NCBI RefSeq assembly: GCF_000004195.4
Contig: NC_030679.2
Coordinates: forward strand, 19,683,212 to 19,747,211
Reading direction: 5' to 3'
DNA: 64,000 nt
Source of the DNA: Xenopus tropicalis
Taxonomy: Eukaryota > Chordata > Amphibia > Anura > Pipidae
The notes under the pieces: generated by a model
Databases searched by the model: none
Told to the model about the DNA's origin: nothing
The model's input: only the letters and a program-made list of their open reading frames with translations
Shown here: positions 43,449 through 53,189 of the stretch, one piece after another
How positions within the stretch are numbered: position 1 is the first letter of the stretch
Layout of the letters: every line of letters starts with the position of its first letter
Translations under genes and position numbers: made by a program

Positions 43449-43896
43449 CCTTCTTCCCTACTTATAACATTGGTATCATTGGCATGATTTTTACCAGTCA
43501 GATGGTGATGCTATATTGGCTGTATATTTCTCCCAGCAGATGAGGCTTTTGCTAAGGATATAAAATGATACCTAGAGAGAAAGATTGGGGCTTACTAACA
43601 AAGGTGAGGGCAGGAAACACCGGGCAAAAGACAAAAACAAAGCACAATTTTTGTTGCATTTTACTCCATAGGTTGTGTACAAAGTTGCAGCAAAGTTACC
43701 TTTAGGTCCCTGTGGCTACTAACCAACCCTGCCCCGTTGGCCATCACCCCTTCTCCCCCCACTGCTGCCAAACAACCCTTTCCTTGCCCCTTGCCCAATG
43801 ACAATGCTTCCCACCCTACAGCTGCAAAGCCCTCTCTGCCTTATGAACCCAAAGCAGCAGAGCCCACGGGGTTTTTACCATTGCCCTGGGGGCCCA
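43449..43896. other. Unassigned sequence
   Basis: No gene was seen. The C-rich stretch at 43730-43890 gives a 93-codon open frame without motifs. Confidence 0.4.
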
Positions 43897-43990
43897 GTCA
43901 GTGTTGGACTGGGATGCCAGGGGCCCACCAGAGGACCTTAGACCACTCTCCAAAACAATTAGACCACTCTCCAAACAATTCTTCATCCAC
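43897..43990. mobile_element. hAT-type MITE left end (CAGTGTTGGACTGGG)
   Basis: The left end matches the complete element at 19772. The interior has a direct repeat, 'ttagaccactctccaaa.caa'. No right end was recognised, so it is truncated or too diverged. Confidence 0.55.
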
Positions 43991-44779
43991 TTCTTACTCA
44001 GTCTCTATATTTTCCTAGCTTTTTTTATCTTTACATACGATAATCTATTATTCTATATATTTAGTTGCTTTGTTCCCATAGAAAAAAAAGTAATGACCAT
44101 GAATTAGGCCAAATGGCAATGGCAAAAATCGGACAGGTGGCAAACCCTATTCACAAAGTAGGCCAGTTCTTAATTAAGATCCTGCATTAAAGAGCTCATT
44201 GGCCCTGAAGAGTGTTGTTCTTTTAAAGGCCTAAACCTGATGTTGGTGGACAACAACCCCAAGCATTCTTTAAAGGCAACAGAAACCTTATCTTAATCTC
44301 TTCCATTTGTGCCAATAGCTCTTCAAAGTAAACTAAATATGCAAGAGAACCTTTATCAGATAGCATTTTGATTCGCTGATGTTGTACTGTTATCAAATAT
44401 CATAAGGTGGAAATGATGCCCCCACTGGGTCTGTTCCAAACTAATTACAGTTATATTAAATATTTATGGCCATAGTCATATAACGTATGTACATTTTTGT
44501 ATGTAGTACCTCATATCTGCGCAAAATAGTACCTTTATGTGGAAAAAACACAATTTGAGCATGTTGCTCTACGCACACTGTGCAATTTTAAAATTTTACC
44601 ACTAGGTGTCACTAAAATATCACACACTCACAAATATTAACTTCTCAGGTCCTTATGCATTTATAAGTAAGGCATTGGGGATTACTAATGACCCGACAAC
44701 CTCTCAAGATGCCAGATAGGAGGAATTGGTGTGATGTTGACATTGAGTCAGTACTTGCTTATAAATATACTTGTCTATT
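43991..44779. other. Unassigned sequence
   Basis: A 'gacaggtggcaaaccctatt' word at about 44133 resembles the right end of the MITE at 13211. Nothing else was recognised. Confidence 0.4.
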
Positions 44780-45046
44780 AAGTACAACCATTTATATCTT
44801 AGTGAAACCTACAGAACTGCTAGATGATCTAAAAGAAGGCAAAAAAATGTGAAGCCTTAGAAGGAGAAATCCTTTACAGCTCTCACCTTTTTCACATATT
44901 AAGTTGGAACCTCCCTTCTTCTAACCTTAGCACATTACTGGTAAATGTAGCATTTGCAAGTGCACTATATGGACCCTTATACATAGTTATATCTCCTAAA
45001 CATTCCCAAATTGGCCAGTCTTTTTTACGAGTCTGAATATTACAAT
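44780..45046 (-). mobile_element. Old CR1 fragment, first part (split by an L2)
   Basis: It is collinear with 3940-4630 but diverged and deleted: 'acctacagaactgctag', 'aacctcccttcttctaac', 'ggacccttatacatagttat' and 'aaattggccagtctttttta'. It ends at the duplication TTACAAT and resumes at 46953. Confidence 0.75.
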
Positions 45047-45379
45047 GTATGTATGTATATCTTTATTTATATAGCGCTACTTATGTATGCGGCGCTGTAA
45101 AGCAGAACAATAATTTAATACTAAAGGGGGTTATGACAATAATAGATAAATGCAAAATAGACAAGTACAAATATGGTTGCAAAATGTTAAAAATCAAAGC
45201 GACAAGAGAATGGAGGTCCCTGCCCCACAGAGCTTACAATCTAAATGGAAGGGTACTTACAGACACAAATAGGAGGGTAATTAGTGCTGATTACAGTGGG
45301 TGACACTGCAATTTAAGTGTAGTTCCCAGATCAGATGCTGTGCGATGCTTCAAGTTGTAGTCTTTGAGTTTAGTTCTAA

Positions 45380-45707
45380 GGGCTCTGGCACACGGGGAGA
45401 TTAGTCGCCCGCGGCAAAACTCCCTGTTCGCGGGCGACTAATCTCCCCGAGTTGCCGACCCCTGCCATCCCACCGGCGAACATGTAAGTCGCCGGCGGGA
45501 TGGCAGACGCGGCGGCGCGATTTCGCGCAAATCGACGAAAAAGACTCGCAAGTCTTTTCCGGCGATTTCCTGAAATCGCCCCGCCGCGTCTGCCATCCCG
45601 CGGGTGACTTACATGTTCGCCGGTGGGGTAGGCAACTAGGGGAGATTAGTCGCCAGCGAACAGGGAGTTTTGCCGCGGGCAACTAATCTCCCCGTGTGCC
45701 AGAGCCC
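45380..45707. mobile_element. Family B MITE, full-length hairpin, TAA target
   Basis: The ends GGGCTCTGGCACACGGGGAG and its complement ...TGTGCCAGAGCCC are flanked by TAA (45377-45379 and 45708-45710). Nearly the entire 328 bp folds: outer 'gattagtcgcccgcg', then 'gccatcccaccggcgaacatgtaa' arms, then 'ggcagacgcggcgg', down to a 'aaaaagactcgcaagtcttttcc' centre. It is highly CpG-rich. Open frames across it reflect the palindrome. Confidence 0.9.
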
Positions 45708-45920
45708 TAAAAAGACTGAGGAAAGATTCACTCTGTAGGAAATCATGGTGGAGTGGGCCAGGAAGGTATGGAGACACAAGAGAAGAGATGTAGTGAGGTG
45801 TAGAGTTATTCTTGTTTTTACAGGAAGCCATCATAAGGACTTAAGCAATGGAAGGGACTGGACTTTTTGATGAGAGGAGGAAAATTTTGGCAGCAGTATT
45901 TAAGACTGCAGAGGGGAGAG

Positions 45921-46064
45921 TTAAGGTGGCCATACCTGCACCGATAGTATTGTACAAAACCTAGTTTTGTACGATATTCGGTGCGTGTATGGCGGATCGA
46001 CGAGACGACAAATATCGCAGGAGCGTCGGATATCGGTCGTCTCGTCTATCTGGCCGGACAAAAG
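45921..46064. mobile_element. MITE fragment (TTAAGGTGGCCATAC)
   Basis: It starts TTAAGGTGGCCATACCTGCA and contains the short hairpin 'gtacaaaacctagttttgta' and 'gatcgacgagacgacaaata' against 'gtcgtctcgtctatctggcc'. It resembles 50188-50501 and 22391. The end is approximate. Confidence 0.5.
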
Positions 46065-46236
46065 ATCTTGCTCTGGCACCATTGAAGATCAATGAGCGGA
46101 TGAGATTTCCCAAAGCCAGAGTGTAGAGGGAGAACAACAACAGCCTAAGTACAGAGCTTTGCAGCACCCCAACATTAAGTAGATCTGAAGTTGAGGTTTT
46201 GTTAGCATAAGAGACAGCAAAAGATTGGTTAGAAAG

Positions 46237-46931
46237 TTAAGAGATCCAGGATGCAACCTGATCACAGATACCAATCAAATGCAGAATTTGCATCAGGAGG
46301 GTGTGGTCAGCTGTATCAAATGCAGCCGATTGATCGAGGAGGATTAGGATAGAGAAGTGTCCTTCAGCTTTGGCAACCTGAAGATCATTTGTAACTCTGC
46401 ACAATGCAGCAGAGTGTGCAGGCTGGAAACCAGATTGCAGCGGGTCCAACAGATAAAGGGTGTTAAGAAAGCTAGTGATACGGGAAAACACAATACGCCC
46501 TAGGATCTTAGAGGCAAGCATTAGAAGCGAGACAGGATGGGTCCAGCGTGGCCTTTTAAAGAATAGGCTTGTCACAAGCCTGTTTAAACTGGGAGGGGAA
46601 AGTTCCCGAAATCAGAGAAGAATTGAAGATGTGAGTAAGGGCTAGGGTAAGTTCAGCAGCACAGTGTTTAAGCAGAGAAGAAGGCATAGGGTCAAGAGCA
46701 CAAGTTATGAGCAGAGAGAAGCTGGGAGACTTCAGAGCCTGTCACATTATGGAAAATATTAAGACATGTAGAAGGCGGCTCAGAAAGGAGGAGCTGGTAA
46801 ATGTTAGTAGGGGTGCGAATCTGATTGCGGATGGACTCCAATTTGTTTTTGAAGAATTCAGCAAGGTCCTGGGGAGAGTGCATTCCATTGATGAGGGGCA
46901 CATAAGGGTACTGAATATAGAAAACAGGCAT
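46237..46931 (-). pseudogene. L2-type reverse transcriptase remnant
   Basis: Two minus-strand frames lie in order. 46692-46931 has 'LAEFFKNKLESIRNQI' and 'NIFHNVTGSEVSQLLSAHN', matching the region just before the L2 RT domain. 46237-46575 has 'HPVSLLMLASKILGRIVFSR', 'LLDPLQSGFQPAHSA', and 'ILILLDQSAAFDTADHTLLM', the RT motif with the first catalytic aspartate (LDxSAAFDTxDH). A frameshift separates them and the later YADD region is deleted, so this is inactive. Confidence 0.85.
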
Positions 46932-46952
46932 TGTGGGTTAGATTTGTTATTG

Positions 46953-47050
46953 TTACAATACCCTTTACCAGCTTAGTTGGCCTCCTTTGGTCTCTTTCTA
47001 AAATAATAATATTCCCTTTGAGCACTGGCGACCCTGCACAGAATATTTTA
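46953..47050 (-). mobile_element. Old CR1 fragment, second part
   Basis: 'accctttaccagcttagttg', then 'ttccctttgagcactggcgac', continue the CR1 order from 44780-45046, matching 4640-4720. The L2 insertion explains the gap. Confidence 0.75.
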
Positions 47051-47144
47051 CCAGTAAAGGTGTTTTTCAGAACTGTGTTTCAGTTGTTTGTTTCTCTTGT
47101 ATTTATGCAACACAATTGTATGCCACAATAAAAGTGACAAAAGA

Positions 47145-47612
47145 TGGCACTGTGGCACAGTGGTTGGCATTTCTGCCTTGCAGAACTGTGATCTTAGGTT
47201 TGAATCCAGCCAGAGCACTATCTGCAAGGAGTTTACCTGTTCTTCCCATGTTTGCAGTTCTACACTGGGCTTCAAAATAGGCCCTGGCATTTCAAGTACA
47301 CAGAGGCACAGAGAGCCCCCCACCAGCCCAATAAATAGTGACTGTCTATGGCATCTTACAGCAGCCCCTCTGGCATTTGCCAGAACCTACAGATTGCTAG
47401 TCTGGGCCTATGTGTTTGTCTGGGGTTCTTCACACACAAAAACATACAAACAGGTAAATGGACTCCTGATAAAAATGACTATAGAGTTAGGGACCTCAGA
47501 TTGTAAACTCCCCTTGGGGCAGGGACTGATGGTGATGATGTATAATCTCTGTAAAGCACTGAGGAATATGTTGGTGCTTTACAAAAGATTATCATAATTA
47601 ATTAATTAATTC
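47145..47612 (+). mobile_element. tRNA-derived SINE with L2-type tail
   Basis: The head 'ggcactgtggcacagtggtt' holds an A-box-like segment and 'ggtttgaatcc' at 47197-47207 is the pol III B box. Then come 'gcactatctgcaaggagttt' and, after a nested MITE, 'aaaacatacaaacagg', 'gactcctgataaaaatgac', and the L2-like tail 'ctctgtaaagcactgaggaa' and 'tatgttggtgctttacaaaa'. The tail similarity to L2 suggests that the SINE borrows L2 machinery. It is a retroposon, not a functional tRNA gene. Confidence 0.82.
47265..47414. mobile_element. Small MITE nested in the SINE
   Basis: 'ggcttcaaaataggccctgg', 'gtgactgtctatggcatctt' and 'gattgctagtctgggcct' are the reverse complement of the element at 50200-50328. 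SINE sequence is continuous on either side. Confidence 0.65.
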
Positions 47613-48881
47613 AAAAGCTTACACATAGAAAATTACAGTAGCTGTAACAATTATGTGAAAATTATACTTATACTTATACTTATACTTATTATAACTATAA
47701 AGAATGTTTACATTGCATGAGCTACTTTATTAAAGCGTTTTTTTTTTTTAATTTTTCTGGTCTTGAAGCTGCCAATATGATTCTGCCTTTAACCAGAGGG
47801 CACATTCCCTGCTCAAAGAGCTCTCACATTCTACATTGCTGGTAAATTTGTAATACTGGCCCCAGCTCTAGCAGGTATTTTACCAGCTAGGCGAGTTAAA
47901 TTCTGTGGCAACCCTAGAGGCAGTAAAGAGCCACCATAGGAATAGAAAGTGTAGAAGAGTGCAATTTAGTAGTGGCAAGAATCAGGGGCAGACTAGCTTG
48001 GCTAGGAATGTAGGATCCTCGCTAGAGACTCTATGTGTTTGTGTAATTAAATGTGTGACTACTTTGGAGAACTGGGAGGGGGGGTGTAGGCAAGCCTTAT
48101 GGTAGGGCTCCTGGGATTTGGACAGAGTAGCAAAGCTCTCAGGTTGCGCCCACTTCCGTGTTGCCTTTGATTTCTGTTACTTTTACAAACAAAATCCGGC
48201 ATTGTCAGAGAAGGCAGCCAGCCACTACATCAAGTATTGGTATGTTACACAATAAAGGGCTGTATTAATGCACTAGTGAGCCAAGGGCAAAGTGTAAATA
48301 ACACATGAACACTAAGGGAACAGTCATCTTCTACTAGTAATGATATAGTTCAAAGCCTGGTATAAATGAAGGGATAGATTATTATGTAACTGTCCCTGAA
48401 GTCCAAGCATAAGCCAATTCCATGCATTCACGGCCAAAAATTCTGATTGTTCATAGATCAAGATTGCACTGATCTGGTTGTTTGACTTTCTGGTTTGGTA
48501 TCGGAACCACAAAGGAAAAGCAAAACTACATCTGACAGATGAAGGCAAAGAATTCCCAGCAATAAAACTGTATCAGTGTGAGGGTTTTACATGTGCAAAT
48601 CTAATGTTATGCAATGGCATATTTGGCATATTTGTCACCCATGGTAGTGCAGATTTACCAAATCTTACTATTGTCATTGTCCTTTTTTGTTATCAAAAGC
48701 ATACAAGCTCGACCCTTGCTCCTTTGGAGGCAATACAGTGTAATACTACCTGTATCTTCAGGTTAGCAACATTAGCAATTGACATTTGGTGGGGCCTTCA
48801 AGACCGTGGAGGTTTAGGTGAGTAATGTTCTGACTCTGTTAACCTGGACCATCCTGTTGTCCCCAGCACAGGTCCCATCTC
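47613..48881. other. Unassigned sequence with an (ACTTAT)n microsatellite
   Basis: A short (ATACTT)n run lies at 47664-47690. No gene was recognised in the rest; a 115-codon open frame at 48478-48825 has no known motif, no splice context and average composition. Confidence 0.45.
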
Positions 48882-49170
48882 TAGTGATGGGCGAAATGTT
48901 TCGCCAGGCATAGATTTGAGGCGAATTTCCGCATTTCACCATTGGCGGATTGTTTCGCGAAACGGATGAAAAAATTAGCCGCAGAAAAATTCGCTGCACG
49001 TCCAAAAGAATAGCCGTGCAACAAAATAATAGCCGCGGGCGCCGAAATAATAGCCGTGCGACAAAACAATAGCCACGCGACAAAATAATAGCCGTGGGCG
49101 ACAATTTTTTTTGCCGCACGACATTTTCGCCGTTTCGCTAATTTTTCGCGAACAGATTCGCTCATCACTA
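48882..49170. mobile_element. hAT-type MITE (TAGTGATGGGCGAA ends)
   Basis: The left TAGTGATGGGCGAA and right TTCGCTCATCACTA are inverted. The 8-bp repeat CCCATCTC flanks at 48874-48881 and 49171-49178. The interior has repeated 'aaaataatagccg.g.gcgac' words, a short degenerate tandem of about 20 bp at 49010-49100. Open frames on minus follow that tandem. Confidence 0.88.
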
Positions 49171-49323
49171 CCCATCTCTCCTTAAGTTAGAACACAGTCA
49201 CAAGTCATTCCTACAAATAGTTCCATTGCCACCTACTGCTCACTCTCTGTATTGATAGATGAGGAAGAGTAAGTAGTTGCAACTGTTTTCACTTTCTACA
49301 GATCTTTTACAGAACTTTTACAG

Positions 49324-49617
49324 CAGTGATCCCCAACCAGTGGTTTGTGAGCAACATGTTGCACCCCAACCCCTTGGTTGCTCTCAGTGCCCCCAAACCA
49401 GGCAGTTATTTTTGAATTCCTGACTTGGGGGCAAGTTTTGGTTGAATAAAAACAAGATTTACTACCAAATAAAGCCCCCTGTAAGCTGATAGTGTGCATA
49501 GAGGCCAATCTTAGCCCTTATTTGGCTCCTCCATGAACTTTTATGGTGCTTGTGTTGCTCCCCGAGTCTTTTTACATTTGACTGTGGCTCATGAGTAAGA
49601 AAGGTTGGGGACCCCTG
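49324..49617. mobile_element. hAT-type MITE (CAGTGATCCCCAACC ends)
   Basis: The left CAGTGATCCCCAACC and right GGTTGGGGACCCCTG are inverted. The 8-bp repeat TTTTACAG flanks at 49316-49323 and 49618-49625. The interior 'gagcaacatgttgc' and 'gtggctcatgagtaa' is shared with copies at 51315 and 56210. Confidence 0.9.
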
Positions 49618-49625
49618 TTTTACAG

Positions 49626-50187
49626 TATACATCCATTCAACTAGTTGTATATCTTCTTGGGTCAACCAGTGTGTGTGTCCACCCATGCAGATAGGAGCTG
49701 TTCAGCTTCCTCGTAAGTCCAGATTCTGGGTCAGTGGGCCCTACAGTCCAAACAATTCAAATTTAATGATGACTTCAAACCAAAGCTGAGGTATCAGAAG
49801 ATATAAACAAGCTCATAGTCAAAGACCAGGCACAGGCCAGGGCTGTAAACAGAGTAGTCACATACAGACAGAGACTCAAAAAACCTAGTAATCACCAGTA
49901 TAATCAATTATAGAGTACCAAAGAATGTATACAAATAAGACAAGAGACCAGCATTAAGCCTGGTTCTCTGCCATCTTCTTGTCATTCATGGGCCACTAAG
50001 GTCCTGCTTACCAGGGAGCCAAAAACTGGATTTGACCATCTGCCACCAACCCTGGAGTGCAACTCTTCAGTGAGTTTTTACAGAGGGACCAGGGACACAT
50101 AGGGAGTGCTGTGCTAGGAAGATCAGTTAAAACAGAGGGTGGGGGTTTCCTTCTTCTTTAAAAAATAGTGAAAGAAAAGAAAGTGCA
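49626..50187. other. Unassigned sequence
   Basis: No gene or repeat ends were recognised. Confidence 0.45.
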
Positions 50188-50501
50188 TTAAGGTGGCCAG
50201 GCCTGGACTAGCAATCTGTAGATCCTGGCAAATGTCAGAGGGGCTGCTGTAAGATGCCATAGACAGTCACTATATACAATGTCACAGTCACTATGTACTG
50301 TGTACTTGGATTCCACTCCAGACCTAAATGTGGCCACATGACGGGCCTCCCCAATTGATATTTAGCCACATCGATGGCTCCTATACCCGCCGTTGTAATT
50401 TGATCATTTGGCCCAGGGCCAAACAACTGAATTAGCCCAATAATTCAGTAATTATTTAGTAAGAGAAAGATCTGCTTGTTTAACGTGTATGGCCACCTTT
50501 A
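50188..50501. mobile_element. MITE (TTAAGGTGGCC ends), interrupted
   Basis: The left TTAAGGTGGCCA and right TGGCCACCTTTA are inverted. Inner sequence includes 'gatatttagccacatcgatg'. A smaller MITE (50200-50328) sits near its left end. Confidence 0.65.
50200..50328. mobile_element. Small MITE nested in the TTAAGGTGGCC element
   Basis: It starts GGCCTGGACTAGC and ends CCAGACCTAAA. The flanks GGTGGCCA (50192-50199) and TGTGGCCA (50329-50336) match at 7 of 8 positions, consistent with an 8-bp hAT duplication. It is the same family as 3440 and 47265. Confidence 0.65.
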
Positions 50502-50534
50502 GAAAATAATTCACTCTGTCATTTAAATAGCATG

Positions 50535-50680
50535 CCTGTTTATCTTTGGATTGATCCTAGAAATAATGGAATATGCCAGAATAGCTTGCAAGCCTGTTTA
50601 TCTTTAGATTGATCCCAGAAATAATGGAATATGCCAGAATAGCTTGCAAGCCTGTTTATCTTTAGATTGATGCCAGAATG
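50535..50680. repeat. 58-bp tandem repeat, 2.5 units
   Basis: Units start at 50535, 50593 and 50651, with 'cctgtttatctttagattga' followed by 'tcccagaaataatggaatat' and 'gccagaatagcttgcaag'. The first two units differ at only a few bases. The third stops after about 30 bases. Confidence 0.93.
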
Positions 50681-51245
50681 ATTTAATACAGTAAAAGCTT
50701 TCCTTCCCACATGCAGCATAGCCTAGCTCCCTTTGGTGCAAATGGACAGGACGTGAGTTAGTAAGCACCAGCATGTAGGAGTTGCCGTGACCAATATATA
50801 TAGCAGTAAACCCTCTTCCCATTTGGGCTTTGCCTGACAGCAGCGCAAGGCTAAGGGGTGGAAGTAGAAAGCTGACACTTGTTGCTGCAGTTAAGTTTCA
50901 GGCAGCCGCCGCAATAGGTGAAGTCAGGCAGAGGGAGGTTGGGTTACATTGGAGCAGCAAATTATCTGTAACATGATAAAAGATTCTGTAGCTATAGAGC
51001 CCTGCTCAGATTACACTGTCATGGCAATGTGACAGCATGCACATGCATAGAAAATTGCCAGCTACAGGTCATTTATATGACTGGAAAATACTTTGTATGA
51101 AGGGCAACTGTTGCTGAATAAATGGCTAAAAACAGAATATTAAAGGCTAATAAAGGCTATAAAAGTGCTAATAATAACTCTGATCTGTTAATACTCATCT
51201 TTCTAGATCTAGTCGCTCGCATTGAGTAGGTAAGACTGGCATCTG
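50681..51245. other. Unassigned sequence
   Basis: Nothing with gene or repeat structure was recognised. Confidence 0.45.
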
Positions 51246-51314
51246 CAGTGGCATAACTATAACGGAGGCAGACCCTGCAGTCCGGGCCCCCTACGAGATC
51301 TATTTCCTCTATAG

Positions 51315-51829
51315 TGATCCCCAACCAGTGGCTTGTGAGCAACATGTCGCTCACCACCCCATTTGATGTTGCAACTTGCAAGGCAAGTTTTGGAGTTATA
51401 AAGACCATGGGGCATATTTATTATGCTGTGTAAAAAATGGCAAGAAAATTCGCCACACATCGCCAAGCTTCGCCTTGTAAAAATGGCGTAAAAACGGCGT
51501 AATTGTTTTACGCGTTTTTTCTTCCACCGGAACTTATGGGAAATAATGGCATAATATCCGGTGTTCAGATGGCGATCTTTTCCATTTATTTTACACAGCT
51601 TTTTACTCCATTTTTTCGGTGAATTAGTTTTACACAGCATAATAAATATGCCCCCATGTGTACTCCTAAACAGAGCCTGTAGTAGCCTGCCAGTTCACAT
51701 TTGGCTACTAATTAACCAATCTGAGTCCTTATTGGTCACCTACTCGGAGAGTTTTTGTGCTCGTGTTGTTCACAAGCTTTTTTTCCATTGAAATGTTGCT
51801 TATAGGTATAAAAAGGTTGGGGATCCCTG
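51315..51829. mobile_element. Middle hAT-type MITE (CAGTGATCCCC family), nested
   Basis: The 8-bp repeat CTCTATAG flanks at 51307-51314 and 51830-51837. The left end lacks the first three bases (starts TGATCCCCAACC), and the right end is GGGGATCCCTG. It is itself split by the family C MITE at 51409-51654; without that, it matches 49324-49617. Confidence 0.85.
51409..51654. mobile_element. Inner family C MITE, 3-bp target CAT
   Basis: The ends GGGGCATATTTATTATGCTG and CAGCATAATAAATATGCCCC are perfect inverted repeats. CAT flanks at 51406-51408 and 51655-51657. It is the youngest of three nested elements. Its arms match 37220-37476. Confidence 0.92.
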
Positions 51830-51854
51830 CTCTATAGTTATTCCACTGCAGCTG

Positions 51855-52190
51855 GCATTTCTGACACTGGTCTTTCATGGTTTAAATCTTATGTTTCTGA
51901 TTGTTCCCTGTCTTCTCTATCTCTATCTCATTCCCTCTCTCTGTTGGAGTTTCTCTTGCTCTGCCTTGGTTCCTCTGCTGTTCTCACTCTATACTTCTAG
52001 AAATCGTATTCAGTCATTGGGACTTCAGTACCACCCTTATTCTGTGATGCCTAATGCTACCTGTCTTCCTGATCTCTCTCCTCCTGTTCTTTCCCAAGTA
52101 ACATTCAAATTACTAACGCCCACATTATTTTTAGAACAATGAAGCCCCTCCATATATCTCAGCTTTGATATCAAAATACACCCGTTTATG
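51855..52190 (+). pseudogene. L2-type RT remnant
   Basis: Across frames the plus strand gives 'HGLNLMFLIVP', a G-V-P-Q-G-S-like stretch at about 51960-51985, 'LLFSLYTSRNRIQSLGLQYH', and later 'PPYISALISKYTP'-like residues near 52147-52180. This is the order seen in L2 reverse transcriptases after the FDTVDH motif. It is heavily degraded. Confidence 0.5.
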
Positions 52191-52209
52191 CAACCTACGC
52201 TCTGCTTTT

Positions 52210-52290
52210 AGGGTCGGACTGGGCCGGCAGGATGCTGGGAAACACCCCGGTGAGCCCTAGCTCTCATGGGCTGCTGACCTCCCTCCCTAA
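52210..52290. mobile_element. hAT-type MITE left end (AGGGTCGGACTGGG)
   Basis: 'tagggtcggactgggccggc' followed by 'gggaaacaccccggtgagcc' matches the rightmost part of the 19772 element inverted (CGGCCCAGTCC and CACGGCATTTTTTC region). No partner end was seen. Confidence 0.5.
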
Positions 52291-52501
52291 TGGACATCCT
52301 GATGCATCATCGCAAAATGCATTTATCTATATACTATAAGAGGGGGTACCTTTCAGTCTTGCCCAACATTTATTCAAGTTTGTGATAGGTAAGACTGTGG
52401 AAAGATTCTGTTTAACTATAACTATAACATCAGAAGATGGGAAAATACCATAACACAAAGTGGTGTTAACACAAAATGCTATTTTTTCAGTTTGTTCTGC
52501 T

Positions 52502-52965
52502 TTAAAGGGGTGGTTCACCTACTCCAACTTTTAGTATGTTGTAGAATGCCCTATTCCTAGCAACTTTGCATTTGGTCTTCATTATTTATTTTTTATAGTT
52601 TTCAAATTATTTGTCTTCCACTTTTACATTTTTTCCAGCTTTCAAATGGGGATCCCTGACCCCAATAGCCAAAAACTATTGCTCAGTGAGCTTACAGATG
52701 TATTAATATTGTTACATTTTTTCTAATCTTACTGTTCAGGCCATCTCCTATGCACATTCCAGTCTTTCATTTAAACCACTGCCTAGTAGCTAGGGTAAAC
52801 AAGTCCCTAGCAACAAGGTAGCTACTGAAATTCCACACTGAAACTAAAAGCTAAGTAACTAAAAAATTACAAAAGATAAGAAATTTAAATCAAATGCAAA
52901 TTGTCTCAGAATTGTAACATCTACATGATATTAAAAGTTAATTTAATGGTAAACAATCCCTTTAA
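52502..52965. mobile_element. Kolobok/T2-type MITE (TTAAAGGGGTGGTTCACC)
   Basis: The left TTAAAGGGGTGGTTCACC and right GGTAAACAATCCCTTTAA are imperfect inverted ends, with TTAA at both outer edges. Inner blocks 'cattatttattttttatagt', 'agccaaaaactattgctcag' and 'ctagcaacaaggtagctact' match 43007-43448. It is non-coding. Confidence 0.8.
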
Positions 52966-53189
52966 CAATGTCTTTAATTTTCCTGAGGCCTCTCTGAGGC
53001 CAAATATACATGTTTTATTGTAAATCTGAAATGTAAGTAAAAAAATGAAAGTAAAAAATTATTATGATGATATTCATAAGCAGCTCTGCAACATGGTAAG
53101 AACATTAACCAAAGGTGGCAGTAGAGTATCTTCTCTTGCAACTAGTTGGAGGCACCCTTGGAAAGATATCAACTATCATATAACCATAC

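Larger units (their letters stand above)
45047..46952 (-). mobile_element. L2-type LINE, 5'-truncated, inserted in CR1
   Basis: The 1.9-kb insertion is flanked by TTACAAT (45040-45046 and 46953-46959). On the minus strand it carries RT fragments (46931 down to 46237), then the long 3' region and the 'gcgctatataaataaagata' end with a (catacata)n tail at 45047. It hosts two MITEs (45380-45707 and 45921-46064). Confidence 0.82.
51246..51848. mobile_element. Outer hAT-type MITE (CAGTGGCATAACTATA ends) of a three-level nest
   Basis: The left CAGTGGCATAACTATA and right TATAGTTATTCCACTG are inverted. 'Ctggcat' words flank both sides at about 51236 and 51852. The interior is interrupted at a CTCTATAG site by the element at 51315-51829. 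Related sequence is at 42054. Confidence 0.72.

Noticed and set aside
45401..45682. 93-codon Arg/Pro-rich minus-strand frame
   Set aside because: It lies wholly within the family B palindrome and follows its CpG-rich arms.
47145..47210. tRNA gene
   Set aside because: A and B boxes are present but the acceptor stem and cloverleaf do not form, and the sequence continues into a SINE body.
48478..48825. 115-codon plus-strand open frame
   Set aside because: No domain, no repeated or conserved pattern and no exon signals that favour it.
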